Shown: one piece after another, positions 7,760 to 9,958 of the stretch | How positions within the stretch are numbered: position 1 is the first letter of the stretch | How the letters are laid out: each line of letters opens with the position of its first letter | NCBI GenBank assembly: GCA_045539475.1 | Contig: JAZQFJ010000105.1 | Span: forward strand, 1-9,958 | DNA from: SIG480 sp045539475 | Lineage (GTDB): Bacteria; Bacillota; Clostridia; Oscillospirales; JAAYXM01 | Length of the DNA: 9,958 nucleotides | Reading direction: 5' to 3' | Notes under the pieces: model-generated | The model's input: only the letters and a program-made list of their open reading frames with translations | What the model was told of the DNA's origin: nothing | The model's database searches: none | Position numbers and translations under genes: made by a program

Positions 7760-7791
7760 AATATAAAAAACAAAACAGGAGGAATCTCAAA

Positions 7792-9354
7792 ATGAAAAAG
7801 ATTATCGCATTAACTCTTGCAACTGTTATGCTTCTCACACTTTGTGCATGCGGCGGAAGTAGCATAGTAGGAAACTCGGGAATTTCCTATGACATTCCCG
7901 AGGGAAAAGTAATCCCCGACGATGCAGTGCTCGATATCACAATCGCAAGCCATGCATCATGGCCGTACGACGAAAACTGGAAGGTATGGGAGTACATAAA
8001 GGAATCAATTGGCGGAACGATAAACGTGAACGCAATTCCGTCTTCCGATTTCGGAACAAAGTACACTCTTGTTATGGCTTCTCCCGATAGTCTGCCTGAT
8101 ATATTCGGATTTATGAGTAAGGACAAAAAGTTCTCTGACTATTGTGAGCAGGGTGCGTTTGTTGCGCTTGATGATTACGCAGAATTTCTCCCCGATTACA
8201 ATGAATTCTGGAACTCCCGCCCCGAGGACGAGCAGTGGATGAAGGATACGCGCAAGGGAATAGACGGTAAGGTTTATTACACGCCGATTTACGGTATGGA
8301 GCGCTCAAAGAACATCCGCTCATGGCTGTATCGTAAGGATATCTTTGAAAAGCATAATTTAGAAACTCCCGAAACGATTGACGAGCTTTATGCAGTCTGC
8401 AAGCAGCTCAAGGAGCTGTATCCGGATTCTTATCCGTTCTGTCTGCGCTCCGGTTTGGCAAATATAGATGTTATGGGACCGTCGTGGAAGCCGTATTTCC
8501 ACTATGGCGCATACTACGATTTTGTGAATGAGAAATGGTGCTACGGCGCTGCTGAGAGCGAAATCATGTATGATATAGTAACCTTCCTGAAAAAGATGGT
8601 AGATGAAAAGCTTATGCCGGCAGATTTCTTCAATATAAGCGCAACGTCATGGCAAGAGCTTCTCTCTACCGACCGCGGCTTTATTATGCCGGAATATCAG
8701 ATTCGTATCGACTTCTTCAATAACATCGGACGTATGAAGAATCCGGAATATACTATGGCAGCGACAAAGCCGCCGAAGGCAGAAAACGGTCTCGGTGTTT
8801 CGATGATGAACAAATACAACAACGACCCGACGGGTATGGCAATTCCCAATACCGGAGACGAGGAAAGCATCGCAAATGCAATGAGATATATCAACTGGTT
8901 CTACTCCGATGAAGGAAGCGAGCTTGTTTCATGGGGCAAGGAAGGTGAAACACACGAGGTGGTTGACGGAAAGAAACGCTTTATCTTCCCGGAAAATGAG
9001 AATAACGCTCAGATTCTCTACGGCTTCCAGACCATCGGCTCGTATCTTCGTATTGACCCGGCAGCTGCGGAAGGCTGTATGTCCGAGGAGCAGGCATCAA
9101 CCACGGATTTCGTGCTTGAGCATACGCATCCGAATCTTGAGCCGACGGGTTATATGAGCTTGTCATCTGCCGAAACGCAGACCATTGCCGATTACAGCAC
9201 CTCTCTTACTACGTTTGTGAAGGAAAATATCCAGAAATTCGTTCTCGGTCAGCGCCCGATGTCCGAATGGGATAAGTTCCAGGAAGAGCTTTCGCAGATG
9301 CCGATTGCTGAAGTTCTTGCGATTTATGAACAGGCATACAACAGAATAAAGTAA
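7792..9354 (+). CDS. Family-1 (LplA-like) extracellular solute-binding lipoprotein of a sugar ABC transporter
   Basis: 520 residues from ATG 7792, with AGGAGG at 7777-7782 and a 9-nt spacer; stop TAA at 9352-9354. It has a lipoprotein signal peptide: MKK, a hydrophobic stretch, and the lipobox L17-C-A-C20, so mature protein should begin at the lipid-modified C20 on the outer face of the membrane. The mature part is typical of long Firmicutes oligosaccharide-binding proteins: a first strand 'VLDITIASH', a 'SLPDIFGF' segment, 'FVALDDYAEFLPDYNEFW', an 'RSWLYRKDIFEKHNLETP' hinge-proximal motif, and a C-terminal helix with 'KFVLGQRPMSEWDKF' and 'YEQAYNRIK'. Length is normal for the family and no frameshift is seen. 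By family it captures oligosaccharides and hands them to two permeases and an MsmX-type ATPase, none of which is in the window. Next to a surface lyase, its ligand is probably the lyase product (inference). The MBL-fold gene follows after 13 bp. Confidence 0.92.
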   Translation: MKKIIALTLATVMLLTLCACGGSSIVGNSGISYDIPEGKVIPDDAVLDITIASHASWPYDENWKVWEYIKESIGGTINVNAIPSSDFGTKYTLVMASPDSLPDIFGFMSKDKKFSDYCEQGAFVALDDYAEFLPDYNEFWNSRPEDEQWMKDTRKGIDGKVYYTPIYGMERSKNIRSWLYRKDIFEKHNLETPETIDELYAVCKQLKELYPDSYPFCLRSGLANIDVMGPSWKPYFHYGAYYDFVNEKWCYGAAESEIMYDIVTFLKKMVDEKLMPADFFNISATSWQELLSTDRGFIMPEYQIRIDFFNNIGRMKNPEYTMAATKPPKAENGLGVSMMNKYNNDPTGMAIPNTGDEESIANAMRYINWFYSDEGSELVSWGKEGETHEVVDGKKRFIFPENENNAQILYGFQTIGSYLRIDPAAAEGCMSEEQASTTDFVLEHTHPNLEPTGYMSLSSAETQTIADYSTSLTTFVKENIQKFVLGQRPMSEWDKFQEELSQMPIAEVLAIYEQAYNRIK

Positions 9355-9367
9355 AGGAATAAGCAGA

Positions 9368-9958
9368 ATGAAAAGTAACATAGTGCCGTTTCGTATGGCG
9401 GGGAATTTGTATTTTGTGGGAAGTCGTAATCCTTCGTCGCACTTGCTTGATACGGGAGACGGACTTATACTTATTGACACAGGATATGAAGAAAATGCAG
9501 AAATGATAGTGAATTCCATGAAAACGCTGGGATTTGACATCCGCGACGTAAAGTATATTATCCATTCTCACGGTCATGGTGACCACACCTTTGCTACGGC
9601 AAAGCTTGTGGAAATGTCCGGTGCAAAAACGTTTCTCAACAGCGCTGATATACGCTATCTTGAAGGTAGATTTACTCCCGATTTCGACATTAAAGACGGA
9701 GATATAATAAAGCTCGGAAATACTGAAATTCTCTGTCTCCACACTCCGGGACATACCGAAGGTACCGTTTCGTTCTTCTTCAACCTTGAAGAAAACGGGA
9801 AAGTTTACCGCGCTGGCATGTTTGGCGGAGCGGGAACAAATCAGCTGAGAAAAGATTACCTTAGAAACAAAGGACTTAACACATTGCCACGCGGGCAGTT
9901 TCTTAAAAGTGTTGAGCGCTTGAAGCGAGAGCATGTTGACATTTTTGTGGGAAATCAC
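9368..9958 (+). CDS. Metallo-beta-lactamase-fold hydrolase, N-terminal part (3' truncated)
   Basis: ATG 9368 opens a frame of 197 codons running off the right edge without a stop. AAGGA at 9354-9358, overlapping the previous stop codon, lies 9 nt upstream. The protein begins MKSNIVPFRMAGNLYFVGS and has no signal peptide, so it is probably cytoplasmic. MBL-fold marks in order: 'LILIDTG' (D37), the metal motif H68-G-H70-G-D72-H73, 'TPGHTEGTVS' with H129, and 'VGNH' with H197 at the very edge. The Asp that usually bridges two metals in glyoxalase-II-type members is not obvious: the matching stretch reads 'YRAGMFGGAGTN'. H129 plus a late His recalls the class B3-like ligand set. Family members hydrolyse thioesters, lactones, phosphodiesters or other esters, so the substrate is open. 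The 13-bp gap implies co-transcription with the binding-protein gene and a possible role in processing imported sugar; antibiotic resistance is not implied. Confidence 0.85.
   Translation, partial: MKSNIVPFRMAGNLYFVGSRNPSSHLLDTGDGLILIDTGYEENAEMIVNSMKTLGFDIRDVKYIIHSHGHGDHTFATAKLVEMSGAKTFLNSADIRYLEGRFTPDFDIKDGDIIKLGNTEILCLHTPGHTEGTVSFFFNLEENGKVYRAGMFGGAGTNQLRKDYLRNKGLNTLPRGQFLKSVERLKREHVDIFVGNH

Larger units (their letters stand above)
7545..7760. repeat. GC-rich composite multi-hairpin intergenic element
   Basis: This fills most of the 313-bp gap between the lyase and transporter genes and contains no credible gene. Visible stems: GGGGAGG 7553-7559 with CCTCCCC 7592-7598; the 12-bp stem at 7616-7645; ACCC/GGGT at 7647-7658; the long stem at 7673-7702; TTGCGG 7704-7709 with CCGCAA 7714-7719; and two overlapping stems at 7727-7759. 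Both strands stay open for about 200 bp, which is how repeats of this kind produce spurious short protein predictions. The string of stems, GC-rich composition and lack of coding signal suggest a non-autonomous, MITE- or REP-like repeat. The exact ends are guesses. From memory, similar stretches recur in clostridial genomes. Confidence 0.5.

Noticed and set aside
7733..7762. TCGACA (7733-7738) and GCTAAT (7757-7762), 18 nt apart, as a possible promoter.
   Set aside because: The -10 matches only 4 of 6 positions and both boxes fall within the two competing hairpins. Too weak to annotate.
7514..7795. A 93-codon + strand frame in the lyase-transporter gap with a TTG start and an AAGGA 5 nt upstream, overlapping the transporter gene start by 4 nt.
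   Set aside because: Its peptide is read straight through the hairpins of the repeat, has no domain-like pattern, and the opposite strand is equally open. It is better explained as repeat DNA lacking stops.
9209..9958. A 249-codon - strand frame at the right edge.
   Set aside because: It is antisense to the end of the binding-protein gene and to the MBL-fold gene, whose HxHxDH and PGH motifs show the + strand is the coding one.

Overview
The window looks like a chromosomal segment from an uncultured or little-studied gut-type Clostridia (Firmicutes; Oscillospirales/Christensenellales-like, lineage not certain). The grounds are strong AGGAGG-type ribosome binding sites, Gram-positive surface architecture (signal peptide, Ig-like repeats, C-terminal S-layer homology domains), an LplA-type sugar-binding lipoprotein, and dispersed palindromic GC-rich repeats of a kind I associate from memory with gut Clostridia. 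All four protein-coding genes lie on the + strand.

Layout. (1) 1-1190: the C-terminal 395 codons of a large surface or secreted protein made of a Big2-type Ig-like domain and several bacterial-repeat modules; its start lies off the left edge. (2) 1191-1250: a short gap with a strong GC-rich hairpin and the RBS of the next gene. (3) 1251-7478: a 2075-residue secreted, cell-wall-anchored enzyme with signal peptide, two copies of a carbohydrate-binding-like module each followed by a Big2-like domain, a heparinase II/III-type polysaccharide lyase core with a CxxC/CxxC zinc-ribbon-like insertion, a putative-Ig (He_PIG-like) domain, a low-complexity linker and three SLH domains. (4) 7479-7791: 313 bp without a credible gene, filled by a GC-rich multi-hairpin element, a possible terminator and two mutually exclusive hairpins before the next RBS. 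(5) 7792-9354: a family-1 (LplA-like) extracellular solute-binding lipoprotein. (6) 9368-9958: the first 197 codons of a metallo-beta-lactamase-fold hydrolase, 13 bp downstream and probably co-transcribed; its end is off the right edge.

Working model (inference): this is part of a Gram-positive polysaccharide utilisation locus. The SLH-anchored lyase would depolymerise an acidic, probably uronic-acid-containing glycan at the surface, the lipoprotein would capture the oligosaccharides for an ABC importer whose permeases and ATPase are not in view, and the MBL-fold hydrolase may act on an imported product. The substrate cannot be read from the sequence.

The most unusual signals are in the DNA. 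A dispersed-type palindromic repeat appears to be embedded in frame in the SLH2-SLH3 linker of the lyase. A pair of back-to-back perfect palindromes sits exactly at the linker/SLH1 boundary. A composite multi-hairpin element separates the lyase from the transporter gene. The lyase also appears to have Asp where relatives usually have a metal-binding His.
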